NCBI GenBank assembly: GCA_030144725.1
Contig: JASKMD010000026.1
Coordinates: 7,506,616 to 7,570,615 of the forward strand
Direction of reading: 5' to 3'
DNA: 64,000 nucleotides
From: Haematococcus lacustris
Lineage: Eukaryota > Chlorophyta > Chlorophyceae > Chlamydomonadales > Haematococcaceae
Shown here piece by piece: positions 10,801-22,794 of the stretch (the first letter of the stretch is position 1; every line of letters begins with the position of its first letter). The position numbers and the translations under genes are program-made. Below the pieces are notes generated by a model that was not told where the DNA came from, did not search any database, and was given only the letters and a program-made list of their open reading frames with translations.

Positions 10801-12036
10801 GGTATTGAACTGGGGTGCCTGGTCACCTCCAGCTAGGCACAGCGGGGCCACCAGGCTGGGTGGAGCACAGGCAGGGGTGTATAGGTGCCTGGGAGGGGCC
10901 TCTTGATGCCTGTGTGCGCCTCAAGGCTGCGTATCTGTACATGCATGGCCTGTTCAGCTGGGCAGCTGCTAAGCTGGGCTGCTGAGCATGGAGCCATGCA
11001 GGGCGACACCGCCAGACCTGGCCTAACCTGGGCTGAGCTAAGCTGAGCTTCAAGCAGTCGCCAGAGGCGTAGCACACCCTCTGCCTACCCTCAGCGATGG
11101 CGGGCGGGGCCCTGCTGGTCGCCCTAGCTGCGCTGGGCCTGCTGATTGCTTCAGAGGGTGTGTACCTCCAGCCAACCTTCCCCGCAGACCTGCCTGCATG
11201 TACAGCATGCTGAGGGCTGAAGAGCAGCCCAGCCCGTCCTCCATGACCCGGGACAAGGACACGTCCCTGCTCAGCACCAGCGGGCCATGAGGGCGACAGG
11301 GGCCACACCACCCTGCTGACTCGCTTGTGTAAGGCAAGAAGGGGCACACCACCCTGCTGACTCATGTGTGTGCTTGCAGAAGGGTGGCACATCACAAACT
11401 AATGTGATTGTAATCATTAGTTTACTGGTTGATGTATGTGATGACACATTACTGGTCAGGTCAGAGGCCTCAGCGGCTGCTGCTGCTGCCTACTCGCCTG
11501 GGGTTGCCAAATCTGCCGCAGGCCTGGTACCCATGGCGTTCAAACAGCACGGTGTTGAGGGCACCCAGCACTAGCAGCGGGGAGGTCTGCAGGAGGGAGG
11601 GGTCCAGCCGCAGCTGCTGCCTGACGCCACTATCTCCTGAGCCAGCATCAGCAGATGTGCCCCGCCCGGTGCCGCCGGCAGCAGCATGAGGTGCCAGCTC
11701 TGCCTCCCCACTAGCCTCGGATGAGCAGGTGGAGCTTAGGGGGGCGGTGGCGGGGGGCTGGGTAGGGCGCTGGGTGAGGAGCAGGGCCTGCACCTCAGCA
11801 GCCAGCGCGTCCAGCCGCTCCAGACTCCAGGTGCTGGCGCTGGCCATGCTCCTGAACCTACAACCCGCAGCCAGCCAGGCCTTGGCAGGGATGCAGCAGG
11901 CACAGGCAGCGGCAGCGGTGGTGGGGTGAGCTGCCAGCTCAGCCGCTGGTGCTGGTGCTGGTGGCAAGCAGGCGTGGCTGTTTGTCCTTTGTTCCCAAAC
12001 GTGCTCTGCAACCAGGCAAAACACTGTGAGGAGCAT
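7798..12036 (-). CDS. SirB1-type (transglutaminase-like/TPR) protein, multi-exon
   Basis: Probable organellar or cytosolic SirB1_N family protein of unknown biochemical role. Segments in transcript order: first exon up to 12036 or the internal ATG 11847 (MASASTWSLERLDALAAEV), with LLVLGALNTVLFERHGY (to about 11515); then VAERLGLPLAARPLEQGRYW (about 10700-10777); LRCVIDVYGGGGLLSVPEV (about 10345-10415); a stretch with CTPRELLGCLLGELVACHW (about 10030-10170); TPR-like RALAAAEKRLWMVPKDR (about 9690-9760); and a last exon with QLQYALLLYYNRLWNDAW ending at a stop at 7798. RLGLPL then a (V/F)IDxxGGG loop then TPRELL is the order of the family. Exons covering the middle (about 10800-11470) are not fully resolved. 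A hAT element sits in the last large intron. Confidence 0.62.
8289..9655. mobile_element. Non-autonomous hAT element with 8-bp target duplication
   Basis: Flanked by the perfect 8-bp direct repeat CAGATACT (8281-8288 and 9656-9663). It starts TAGGGTTGGCCAGATCC and ends with the inverted partner TTCTGGCCAATTCTA; the second copy (54253-55386) shows the intact terminus. 8-bp duplications and TAGGG-type ends are hAT hallmarks. Subterminal regions are rich in ACGTATATAC palindromes. It lies in an intron of the SirB1-like gene and carries a minus-strand hAT transposase fragment (8753-9388). Confidence 0.92.
8753..9388 (-). pseudogene. hAT transposase N-terminal fragment with BED-like zinc finger
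   Basis: About 211 codons open on the minus strand inside the hAT element. Visible are a Cys/His cluster like a BED finger (CYLECKLPGCGKLL followed by NTHFKNTPPHPC), a Ser/Pro/Gly-rich linker, and a segment reading FFFNNNIALRLVEDPDLC then PSRKEL, which matches the region before the RNase H-like core in hAT transposases. The DDE core and dimerisation domain are absent, so the element cannot move itself. Confidence 0.7.
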
Positions 12037-12190
12037 CGGTGTGAGGAGTAAGCAGGCTCAAGCAGCACACCTTCAGAAGGAAAAGGACGAAGAAAAAGAA
12101 GGAAAAGTAGAGTTAGGAGTAAAAGATAAAGAAACAAATGAAGAACAAGGAGAAGAAGAAGAAGAAAAAGGAGGTGGATTTGCCAGCAGG
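12026..12190. repeat. Polypurine (GAA/GGA) tract
   Basis: A purine-rich low-complexity run (AAGAAAAAGAAGG type) just upstream of the SirB1-like gene, hence polypyrimidine on that gene's strand. No coding role supported. Confidence 0.7.
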
Positions 12191-12460
12191 TGCAGGCAGG
12201 GTCCCTGGTAGACTGGACAGCCGCTGTCTCCATCTCTTTACCTGCAAAATGCTTACTTGCTCGGCACCCATGCCCAACTCGTTTTCAAAATGCCATGCAT
12301 CTCATATGTTGTGCAGGTGCAGCAGGTGGCAGTTGAGGTGTGGAGGAGCCCTGGGACAAAACCAAGCTTGTTGTGTTGTCTGGCAGTGCCAGCAGTGTGG
12401 CAGGGTGCGGGATAGGCCCAGGGGCATGGTGGTGACAATGTATGGACCACACACCAGCCC

Positions 12461-12711
12461 CGGGTCACGAGCACCATGCAGCATACCATACATGCACGTG
12501 GTAGGCCAAGCACTAGCAGGACATGCCACGCGCCCAGGCCACGCGACCAGTGACAAGAAGAAGCATCATCATTAGCACATGGGCTGTCAGAACTGTTTAA
12601 CCGTTTTGTGTTCCTGCCCCTCAGCTGCTTGTTGTGTCAGAAGCGCCTGCAACAGCACTGCCAGCCTCAGCGGCAGGTCAGTGCCGGCCTGCCTATAGTG
12701 CCACTGGCTGC
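12461..12711. repeat. Dispersed repeat, copy 1
   Basis: About 250 bp starting CGGGTCACGAGCACCATGCA, highly similar to 14543-14788, which lies inside a primase intron. No terminal inverted repeats or ORF seen; family unknown. The rest of 12200-13070 holds nothing I can assign. Confidence 0.8.
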
Positions 12712-13069
12712 GCCCTGGGCCCTGTACATGTGATCAGCCTGGGCACAGCTGGCGTGAGGGTGTTTGGTCGCAACCCTGGCTAGAAACAGGCCCCCAGTGC
12801 AGGCAGCTGCCCAAGGCCCACAGGCAGGCTTCCCTCACGGGACTGAAGCTCAAGGGAGGAAGGAGGCCGTGAGGTCCTAGCGGGTCCCAACACATAGCGG
12901 CCCGGCAAGGCCCACAGCCTGGTCTCCCTCACGGGCTAGGAGCCAAGGGGCCAAGGTGAAATGAGGGATTGGAGCAACTTCAGCTCAACATCGACAACAC
13001 AACTGGAGCCCCCCCCCTCCCCAGCTGGGATGAACGGGCCAGGGGAAGGCCCTGGCATAGCATGGGTGG

Positions 13070-13362
13070 CTAGCTGGCTACGCACCGCGAGTCAGGCTGG
13101 GCTGCTAAGAGCTCTTGCAGTTCGGGGTGCGTTTCGATGCATGCCTCCTCCTCTAGGGCTAGGAGCATGCATGCCTTCGCCAGGCTGACGTCTGTTGCTG
13201 CCAGCTCCTCCTTGAGCTGGCCTTGCGCCCATTGCATCACCTGCGGTGCCCAGGTGCAGCCTGCTCGTTGTTTGTATCGCGAGCTTTCGATGGCATTTTC
13301 ACGCACCTGCGTCCATTGAGTCGGCCGAGGAACTGCGTGGCAGCGAAGCGGTCGATGCGGAG
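13070..13362 (-). pseudogene. Fanzor-type element fragment
   Basis: Minus-strand coding-like segment reading RENAIESSRYKQRAGCTW then LKEELAATDVSLAKACMLLA, open to a stop at 13070. Positions 13222-13362 match 23250-23340 and continue at 24747-24795, that is, the upstream part of the other Fanzor-like copy with a transposon inserted between. So it belongs to the same mobile family. Nothing downstream of it (RuvC part) is present here. Confidence 0.55.
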
Positions 13363-13823
13363 GCACCGCTCGCCTACATGGCCGCGACTGCAGAATGCAT
13401 GCCCTGCCAGAAGCTGAACAGCAGTGCATTACAGGTAACGCATTGCGTACAGGTATGTATACAAACAATACTGCCGCTTCGTACAGGAACATGCATGACT
13501 GAATGAAAACGCCCATTCCCAGACTCCCATCCCCTGCACCCCCGCCCAGCTGCACTCTCCACCTACATTTCCCGTCGCTCCTTCCCTTTGCTGCAGCCCA
13601 GCCTCCTACCCCTCCTGCTATACCTTTCCGGGACTTGCGTCACGCGCTGCTCATTCCCTATTTCCCCTATCTCATCCAGCAATGTCAAAACTGGCTTTGC
13701 CAATTGAAACAAATCGGCTTGGACAAATCGGCAGCAGGTCCCAGCGGTGTCAACTTGCTTGTGCAACAACGTTGGCGTCCGTGATGCTTCAGAATGAGCC
13801 AGCCTTGTCATCGTTGCGTCGCT

Positions 13824-16800
13824 CTACGGGTCTTGCGGGCGAGCCGGTCGTCCTTTCTGCGCCGCTGCTACCGGTGTACCGGCGGGTGGCTGGGCCGCCG
13901 CGGTCACGCTGTCACGCTCCGCGTGCACCCGACGAGACTCGTTGTAGTACTCTACGATGTGATGCCGTGGCACAGCAGTGGAGTCAGAGCCCGTTGCGGT
14001 GCGATGCTGTCTCGTAGCCAATGGTGCAAACCGTGGTGGCAAAACTTACCGGCGGGGTGATTGATTCCCGTTTCCTGGGGCGCTCCCTGATGCGCACCCT
14101 CGAACGCGCACGCGCAAGCCAGCTGGAAGTGTCCTGCCCTGGCCTTGGACACAGCCTCCTCACTCATTTTCAAGTCACACCTGTGTTTGGCACCCATCCG
14201 CAAGCTGTGGCCGCAGACATGCACATGCAGGCCAGCCATGTCTACCATGCTGCCACCTCACCCCGCCCCCAGGGATGCGAAAACTGCTGGTAGTTGTGCG
14301 GTAATGCTGGGGCGGTGCAGCTTATTGTGAGGTGGAAGGCAGGGCCATCCAGGCCAGTCCCAGCCAGCCCCCTGGGGCCCCTCCTCACCCAGCTCTCATC
14401 AGCGCCTGGCGCAGCTGCGGCTCGTCTAGGCGTCTGTAGGGGCAGCCGTGGTGGTCTTGAGGCCCGCCGGTCATGCGGATCAGGGTCAGGCAGTTGTGGG
14501 CCGAGTAGTCCTTGCGGTTGCCCTCCTTGCCTGCAGCCAGGCCGGGTCACGAGCACCATGCAGCATACCATACACGCGCGTGGTAGGCCAATCACTAGCT
14601 GGATGGAGCCACTTGACCACGCCACGCGACCAGTGACACGAAGAAGCATCATTAGCACATGAGTTGCCACAATTGTTTAGTCGGTTTGTGCTCCTGCCCC
14701 TCAGCTGCTTGTTCTGTAAGAAGCACCTGCAACAGCAGTGCCAGCCTCAGCGTCAGGTCTGTGCCGACCTGCCTAGTGCCACTGGCTGAGCTATGTCATG
14801 TGCCAGTCAAGGCTCAGTGGCTGTGGATGTTCCATGCGGCGTTGTTGGTCCTGGGCTGGGCATGGCGAGCCTCAAGGGGTGCACAGCAGACCTCAAGGTG
14901 GCCTCAAGCCATCTCAAGGGGTGCATAGCAGGCCCCATGGGGTGCATGGCAGGCCTCACCGTAGTTGTGACGCACATTGTATGCGTACTCCTTGTCAAAC
15001 TTGTCAGCAGGGGTGCGCGGGGCGAAGCTGGTTCGCCAGAAGATCATGGCGTCCTCCAGCGGCAGTCCAACCACCTGCCAGCAACCAAGCAAGGGGCTCA
15101 GGGGCAGGGAGGGGGCAGAGGGGGCGGGCTGGCAGGGCTGGCGACTTCATGATGTGCTGTGGGTGCTCAGCAGCCACTACACAGCAGGTTGTCTGCACGG
15201 GCACCTGTCCAGACATTGCAATCTGGCGTTCATTCTTCACTCCTATCACCTCTTCTTCTTCACAGTATGCATTTAGACGCACACCATAGTGCCTGTAGAG
15301 GTACTTCCTACCCTTTTATGATAAAGTCGACCCTCTTTGCTTCAATATCACGCCCCCTCACTGACCTTGAGGAACAGGCTGAGCTGTTGCCTGCCACCGT
15401 GCCGTAGATGGCGTTCTTGATTCAGGTGGGTCATTAGGTTCTGCATGCAAAGAGGAAAGTGCTTCGCGGCGATGCCAGGCAGGGTCGTGAGGTTGATTGG
15501 GCCGTGCCGCGCCGACGCTGCTGAGCCGTAATCGGTGGTCCCCAGGTACCGGGTCGCGAGGCCGGCGACTAGCGGCCGGAGCCGCGTGTCGCTGTCCGGC
15601 AACATGTCGTTCCACCGGCGCAGTATCTCGGACATTCCCTGCACTCACATGACATGTCTACGCTGTCAGTCATGCGGCTTGGTGTAGCTCTGCATCTGGG
15701 GCCCATTTTCTATACCTTCGAAAGCCCCGTGCGGAAATCCTGTAGCACTAGCGAGGCGACGTCGCGCTGACTGACGAACGCGTAGCCGCCTCGCAAAAGG
15801 ACCTTACGCCCAGCCACCAAGTCCGGAACCGCCTGGAATGGAACCTACATCGCGATAGCGCAGCGCGCAAACCTGAGATACACCGCCGACACAGCCATGC
15901 GCATTCATGGAAATGCAACCGGAGATACTGATACACAAACACCGACGATGCGAACCTTGTAGTAGCTTCCCGCTAGCTCCGTTGCTACGTCTTCAGCCTT
16001 CATGGCTTGGGACAGAAGCACCTGTGTGGTGTCAGCCACATGCGGATCAAGTGACAACACTGCGATATGTTTCATGGGCAAAGACACAGGCAGGTAGGCA
16101 GCTAGGCAAGCAAGCAGACAGGCAGGCAGGTGGTTGGTTGCTGGGCAGGTGAACCCACCGCGTGCAGCTGTGGCCTGAGGTTGGCAGCCTCCTCAGGTGA
16201 CAGAGGGCAGTAGGCCAGCCCGTTCCTCTCCAGGAACTCACGCTGCGCAGCGGCAACAGCAGTGCCAGCCAGCAGGGAGGCAGCGGGTGGAGGCAGCAGG
16301 CGGCTGATCACCAAGGTTGGCAACCAGGGGTGTAGCAGCACAATTCTAGTCCCTGACAGGCTAGCCCCTGACAGGCTGGGTCCCTGACCAGGACGGCTCG
16401 TCGCTTTCTTCACCCAACAGCTCAACTGCCGCTTCCTGTCTGCCACTCAAGCAGGGCAAAGGGAGTAGGGAGGAGGATCACAGGTGGGGTTTAGGGGAGT
16501 AGCGCCAGGCCATGGTGTGACCTGCCCTGCCAATCACTGGTTGACCCTTCCCTGCCATGCACTAGGGGCCATGTGGCCTGATGCGTGTGGCCCGCTGTCC
16601 CAAGGCCGTCATCCACACGGTGTAACCCGCCCTGCCCAACACCAGGGGCCGCCTGCCTGCTTGACCTCCTGTGCGCCGCCTGCCGACCCCTAGCCTGTAT
16701 TCTGCACCAGGTGGTGTGCTGCTGGTCACGGTCCATGCCAGAGCTAGAGCGCATGCCAGAGCCATCGTCACTACCAGACGCCATCATCCATGCCAGATGC

Positions 16801-18542
16801 ATGGCAGCAGCATCACCGGACGCCTGGCCATCCATGCCAAAGCCAGCGCACTCCTTGGGGAGCCAGGAGGCCGTGGGGCCAAGGGCTAGGGTGGTTGGGT
16901 CAGTTAGCCCAGGAGTGCGTGCTCTCACCTTATCGCTGTCTGTGAGCAGCAGCTGGGAGAAGCGGACACGGAACAGCTCTGACTCCTGCGTTTGCCACAA
17001 GGTTGGCAGGCAGTGGCAGAGCCATTCCACAAAGCCAGCCCACAATGACAAGCGCCCTGACTCAGACCCCCTGCCCTAACCTGCACCCCTGACTTGGCTC
17101 TGCCCCTTGTACTGCTCCTGCTAAGAGGGGGCCAGATGGGTTCATGGCAGGCAGGCAGGCAGGAGGGAAGGAGGGGTCACGCAGCTTCTGCCACTGGTGC
17201 TGCACCTAGCCTAACCCTGCCCCCTGCCTCTGGCTGTAAGGCCAGCACCTGCCTGGAGCAGCAGCCACTTGCGCAGCTCCGGTGTGCGACAGTACGCCAG
17301 GCGCAGGATGAAGTGGCTCAGCTGGTCCCGCCTGGCTGTGTCCTCATTGTCATTGCCCTGCACGCATACAGCACGCAGCCGCACTCCCGCTGCTGCCATC
17401 GCCACTGCCGCTGCTGCTGCCTGGGGAGCCATGACGGGGCTGTTCAGGACCAGTGGGACCAAGAGCTGGGGGCCAGGTGTGCGGTGTTGGTCTGTGCAGC
17501 TGCCCACTCTGACCCACCCCAACCATGCACACCCCACCACACCCTGCAACTGAATGGGCGGCTCTGGGAGCAGCGATGAGGCAGGGCAGCTGGGTGGAAG
17601 CTAGGTCATGCCGGCCAATTGCTGAGGTCGGTGCCCACTAATCTGACATGATGCAGCTAGGCTGGCATGCGGCGCTTGGCTGCATACTGAGTAGAGTCAA
17701 AGTGCTGCTGTGGCTGCTGTTGCCGCTGATGATAGTGATGATGGAGATAGTGATGATGGTGATGGTGGTAAACATGGTATTGGTGAGTATGGTGATGGTG
17801 ATGATGGCCGCCACCCTGAGGACCTGCGGCCTAGTTGCTGTGTGGTAGGGGTCTGGCGCCCTTGCCCCGCATAGTTCTGGTGCACCACAGCATTCTGCCA
17901 AATTGCAGCTGACGGAGCTAGGGAGGCGTCCTCTAAGGTGCTGGAGGTGCAGCAGGTGAGGGGCAGCAGGTGAGGGGCGGGCAGAGGGGGATGTCGAGGG
18001 GGAGGCCCAGGCTTGCGTCTGCATGGCATACCTTGAGGTGCCGGTCCACCAGCTCTCTAGCCCGAGCCTGCAGGCAGGTCGACCAGACTGTGAGGCCCTC
18101 CCTCCTTGCCTCCCTTCCTGCCTTCCTCCCTGCCGCCCTCTCTGCCTCATTGGCCAGACTCGGCCGCATGGTTAAGCAGGCAGGCACATAAGTGGGCAGG
18201 CACCTGGACTTCGGCATCTGACTTGTTGCGCAGCTTTACCTCCTCCACCCCCTTCAGCACTGCGGATTGGGCAACAAACCACGACATGATGGTGCACATG
18301 CTGAGCTTTACCCCCCCAGCCTTGCACGCACCCCTCAAGCGGTCCAGAGCTAGCTGCTCAAAGTCCTCCAAGCTAATGTCTCCAACGGGCAGCTCCGAGT
18401 ACATGCTCAGCGTGGTGTGCCTGGTGCTGTGCTGGCCCGCTTTGCTCTGAAGCGCATTGCTGGCATAGCCGCGGGATACTTGAGCACTAGAGTTTTGAAG
18501 TGCCTTAGCGCTGGCTGACGGCCTCGTGCCAAGGAACTCCAT
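13824..18542 (-). CDS. PRI2: DNA primase large subunit (PRI2/PRIM2), 13 exons
   Basis: Regulatory Fe-S subunit of primase-DNA polymerase alpha, needed for RNA primer synthesis in the nucleus. Exons in order: 18332-18542, 18204-18259, 18032-18067, 17253-17357, 16929-16985, 16159-16242, 15956-16021, 15716-15844, 15366-15638, 14960-15074, 14389-14530, 14050-14180, 13824-13951. All phases agree and give 510 residues, usual for the family. Motifs: LSMYSELPVGDISLEDFEQL and DQLSHFILRLAYCRT (N-terminal half), VPDLVAGRKVLL, FPLCMQNL ... HLRHGGRQQLSLFLK, then FWRTSF and DKEYAYNVRHNYGKEGNRKD, DHHGCPY, FQLACACAFEG and GINHP in the C-terminal Fe-S domain. The intron after 17253 begins GC, not GT. A short exon between the third and fourth may be missing. 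The ATG at 18542 is the first in frame before the conserved N-terminus. Confidence 0.93.
14543..14788. repeat. Dispersed repeat, copy 2, in a primase intron
   Basis: Second copy of the 12461-12711 repeat, inside the 14531-14959 intron of the primase gene. It ends about 12 bp from the 3' splice site, so it supplies much of the branch-point region. Confidence 0.8.
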
Positions 18543-18741
18543 AGTATAAAGCTGGAAACTCAGCGCAGCTAGCCACGCAGTATCAGCCGCGCGTTGGTAC
18601 CAGCCTGCGCGTCTAACTGTTGCGGCCCGTCAGATTTAAATCAAATTCAAACATGATCGTTAACGCCTGCGCCAGTATTGCACACACGCTTGCGCCAGTA
18701 TTGCAAGCGAACACATGATGGTTAAGTCATACACACCAACA

Positions 18742-18763
18742 TCCTTCCAAGCATTAGACCCGG
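18742..18763 (+). repeat. tRNA-Gly fragment (anticodon-arm duplicate)
   Basis: About 21 bp identical to the anticodon loop and following stem of the tRNA-Gly at 18825-18896 (matches about 18855-18875), lying about 110 bp upstream in the same orientation without acceptor or T-arm. Confidence 0.85.
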
Positions 18764-18824
18764 CAAGTTGTAGTGTGGCCATACTCCAGTATCTGTAATT
18801 TTTTTGGTGTGTCATCAAGAACAA

Positions 18825-18896
18825 GCGTCGGTAGTCCAACGGTTAGGATTGATGCCTTCCAAGCATTAGACCCGGGTTCGACTCCCGGCCGACGCA
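18825..18896 (+). tRNA. tRNA-Gly (UCC)
   Basis: A 72-nt cloverleaf. Acceptor stem GCGTCGG pairs with CCGACGC (18889-18895) and A is the discriminator. Anticodon stem GATGC/GCATT encloses the loop CTTCCAA, giving anticodon TCC. The T-arm carries GGGTTCGACTCCC, a perfect B box, and GTAGTCCAACGGTTAGGA supplies the D-arm and A box. No intron. No T4 run follows closely; the first TTTT is about 80 nt downstream. Confidence 0.95.
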
Positions 18897-18899
18897 TCT

Positions 18900-20700
18900 A
18901 TGGCCCACGGCAGAAATAGACCTGTGTTAAGCCAAATCAGAGTAGGACATGCTAATTGTAGCTTAATATGGTTCGCTTTTGCTGCGCCTGGCTTGGGTCT
19001 GGCTGAGCCTCAGGCGCCCCCAACATTCAAAAAATGGCAGTAAACCGACCCCTGGTAGTAGGACGGCTGTATCTCTGCACTCGCTGCGCCAAATTCAATG
19101 CTAGCTGGCTCAGTATGTAGCCAACCCAGCCAGCTACCTTTCACCCATCCAGAATAAACATACACCGAGTAGGCCGTGCACAACAAAGCGTCAAAGTTAG
19201 TGATTCAAATTTGTGCCGTAGCGGAGCATGCAGTCATCGCTGCGACCGCCCGCGTCGCTCAGGCTGCTCTACATGGGCATGCGCGTCGGCGGCAGCAGTC
19301 GGATCGGAAAGCGGTTGCAGCGATGTGGCACTCAGCCCACCTCCTCCCCATACCTGGAGGGCAATGCCACAGCTCGACCATTGTGACTTACAGCATGCTA
19401 CTTACTAGGTTAAGCTCATCTACGACAGTGTTACAAACGCTCATACTCAGATAAGGCAAAAGCTCACTTTGGTCTGTGACCCCCAACTCCCTTAGCCGAT
19501 CTCAGGACCAGAGCCATGCAGTCAGTCGCACAACTCCACACCATGTCCGAGTTTGGACTCGGCTCCTCTGAGAGTTACACTCCCCTACATGCCATCCACC
19601 TGCGTGCAAAGTTTCATAGCTCAACTGCCACCCCACAGCCCCGTGGCCCTGATTCTGCTTGGAGAACATGATGTCACTTGGAAGATGTCAAACTGATAGA
19701 GGCCTGGGCTGTTTAACGTGCGGTTTGTTTCAAGCGATGCGCCAATGGGTCAAGAACAAACATTTTATAGCCATTTTCCTGTGGGTGCAGCGGCTGCAAC
19801 ACAGTGGAGGACGCAGTGGAGGAGGGGGTGGGTAAGCCGGTGATACCTTAGTGTGCGCCGACCCAAATGGTGTATACGGCAGAAGCGAGTATAACAATAT
19901 GTTCCAAACACCCCGTCAAGGTGCCCTGCACGTCCGGCAGACATCGCGTTTGGTGTTTGCCGGACATTCCATTTGTGCACAACCAGCTCACTACGCTAGG
20001 TAGATGGGGCCACAGCGATGTGGCTCACCGTGCCAAGAAGACCCGTCTCGCCGCTGTGGTTTGTTCGCGGGCACATGTGGCAGTACACAAGCAAAAACTC
20101 CAATGGCTTGCGCTGATGGTCAGATGACGCGCATTGATTTGCAGCTACCAATGTGATAAACGCTATCGAAAACGATACAGTATTGAGAGAGTACTTGCAT
20201 GCATATTACCAACCCCATGTTGGGGGCGCCTGACTGAGCCTCGAGCTCACGGTTCACTTCACTGTCCGAGGCATCACGGTTCCGTCTACGTTGCCTGTTT
20301 CGCTGCATCTCCTTACAACCTCTATACAGCCTTCCAAACAGGCACAACGACATGTTAGTTGTACGTTCAGTGTGGCCTCTATACACAGATAAGCACCTAA
20401 GTTGGGACAATTTGACACGGGGGGTGGCATAACTCATCACTTGCTTGGATGAAACGAATGCAACTCATATCCTTGGAGAGATCTAGAAGTCCTCTAGCTG
20501 CCGATGCCCCCGGCTTAGTACAATTCTCAAGGACTGGAGACTTATGACTTGGCCAGTGGGATACCCCCCCTAAAACCGGTTTCTCAAACTAAGTGAACCT
20601 ATGTTGAGACACTCAAGTATAAACATTTTTTCATGAGAAACTTGGTCCTGCCCTTTTCGGCACTGTATCACTATAGGTCCTAGCACCATTTGGCACCAAA
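18900..20700. other. Intergenic repeat debris without clear genes
   Basis: No exon set or complete element could be supported. Short pieces recur elsewhere: the sequence near 19034 (AAACCGACCCCTGGTA) recurs at about 49917, and ATTACCAACCCCATGTTGGG near 20207 recurs at about 51694, so this is probably mobile-element debris. Confidence 0.5.
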
Positions 20701-20733
20701 AACTTACATAAAAGCTGTGTTGTGAGTCGAAAG

Positions 20734-21042
20734 TTAAAGCATCACGATGTGCACCCCCCTCTCCACGCAAGCCCCTCTGCCATACTGAGCTGCCCTCATG
20801 GAAAGCTGCTCTTCCAGCTCCTGCCTGTTGTAGAACTGGTCCACTACCCGATGATACAACGGAGGTTGCTCCTCCATTGAGCAACTACAAGATGCATCCA
20901 TCATATCGCTGGTCACATTTATGCGCTTCCATGGTGCTAGAGTCGCCATGCTCTTGCCAGCTTGGATGGAGGTTTTAGCAGCTGCCAGCAGCTGCTCCTT
21001 GTTGGGGGTGTATAAGCCTGTCCTGGCAAAGGCCCGCTTCAA
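20734..21042 (-). pseudogene. Possible DDE transposase C-terminal remnant
   Basis: Open minus-strand segment beginning KRAFARTGLYTPNKEQLLAA. A basic residue followed by AFxxTGLYPxxxxxLL is common just after the catalytic core of Tc1/pogo/Tigger-type DDE transposases. No catalytic aspartates are visible. Identification is tentative. Confidence 0.3.
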
Positions 21043-21690
21043 TGACTTCGTTTAGTATTATTTCTTAATAATTCATACTATTAAACTCAATTTAATTCCA
21101 TGGCTTCATTTGCTGCTCGGGCTTGCATCACGGAAAAGGTGTGGCAGGCCCTTGCTCACACGGACCTCGCAGGCCCACTGCCCTGCCTAAAGGAGGTCCA
21201 ATCTGGTCACCCCCATACCCTGCGCTTAGGCCCCCTTGACACCGACTGCACCATCTTTGTTACTCACCAAGGTATCAGGACGTTGAGGAAGCTTCCTGAA
21301 ACGCGCATGATGGTCGCGGCCGGGCCTTAACTCCGGATGGGGTAAGAACCGGCGGTCCCGGAAGTGTTGAGATCTCTCCTCCCACAATGCGCAAACATGA
21401 CGCGGCCCGACAACCACCTAAGAACGCGATGCGCGGAAAAGAAACGGGGGCTTTCGGTAAAGAATCAAGAGAACACGAGAAACGGGGTGTCCCAACTTAG
21501 GTGCTTTACTGTGTATGTCCTTCTTCCCAACCTCGTGTGTGACAGGTGTGGCTCAAATGTCAGTGGTGTGCACCAGTAGACACCTAAGGAAAATAAATTT
21601 GGCATTCATGCCAGCATCGTACACATTGGCATGCCAGCACCAAAGTTTCACTCTGGGGCGTCGTTACAGCCCCCTCGTCCCTCACTAGGG

Positions 21691-21776
21691 CCTCCATTCG
21701 AGCCGGACCACTAGTGGCCACTAGCAGCCACTAGCAGGAATACTAGGGACCACTAGTGGCCCGACTCGAATGGTGT
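21691..21776. repeat. Short palindrome with ACTAGTGG repeats
   Basis: Left CCATTCGAGCCGGACCACTA and right TAGTGGCCCGACTCGAATGG form an imperfect inverted repeat around several ACTAG units; about 85 bp in all. It could be a tiny MITE or recombination remnant. Confidence 0.7.
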
Positions 21777-22662
21777 TGATGGGCTGTGTGGAGTATACCC
21801 AATACACATGGACATGGTGCACGAGTGCCTACCACCTACACTATTGCCTGAGCACGAGGGCTATTGTGTAGAGTTGGCATGAAAAACATGCACTTATTGT
21901 GAGCTGGTGACAGCTCAACAATGGGGGGCACATACTACTGTGCCACAGCAGGATACTGCTGCTGTTGCTGTACCTGGGCCTTGCATGGCTTGTCTCGCAC
22001 CCGCTTGTATCCATGCTCAGGGTACTCCTTGCCCCTGGCTGGCAGCTTCCCCTGCTCTGGCCACCAGCACAGCTCCAGCGGGCGCCACCTGCTCTCCCCA
22101 ATGCGCTGCATGTTCAATGCTGCATTGCAGTCCCTGTCCAGCCACCTGCCTGGCTGTGGTGCTGGCTTTGCTTTGGAGCCTTGGCTGGAGGGGGAGTTCT
22201 GGGCCCTGGCTCTGAGGCTGCAGGCTGTGTGGCCTCCTGGCTGTTGCATGGGGCCTGTGGGGGCTTGCCGGGGGCCACTACCAGGCACCACATCAGGCCA
22301 CGCACTGGCAGGTCACGCTGCTGGCTCCAGGCTGGGTGCAGCAGGCGGAGGTCCACATGCCCTGCTGGGGGCTTCCAGCCTGCACGCCTGGTGGGCTGCT
22401 CATGGTCCAGCTCCTTCTCACAGGGCTGCTGGCAATTCACTGCTGAGCTGACCCGGGTGGTGCGGTGCTCATCCACTAGCACCACCTTGCCCCGCCACTG
22501 GTCAGAGCCCCTGGGCCTGCACACCACCTTGCAGCAAGCCCGCAGCACCGCATCAGCACCCCACCCACCCACAGTACCAATGCTAGCTGCACTAAAGAAC
22601 ACCACCAGCTCCTTGGCACGGCCATGGCACTTCGCGGACACCTCTGCCATGGCCTCCTCTGA

Positions 22663-22794
22663 CTGCAGCCATGCTCACAAGGCGCACACATGGTGGCTGA
22701 CATGGTGGCACCAGGTTAGGTATGGCACAGTCAACTAATCTTGCACTTCATGCCCAACCCACCACCTCTCAATACACAACCCTCTCACCCTCAC
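22663..22794 (-). other. Spliceosomal intron of the Fanzor-like gene
   Basis: Donor AAGAAG|GTGAGG and acceptor GGCTGCAG|TCAGAG on the minus strand. Removing it keeps the frame from FFKK into SEEAMAEV, which supports that the ancestral copy was a spliced eukaryotic gene. Confidence 0.7.
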
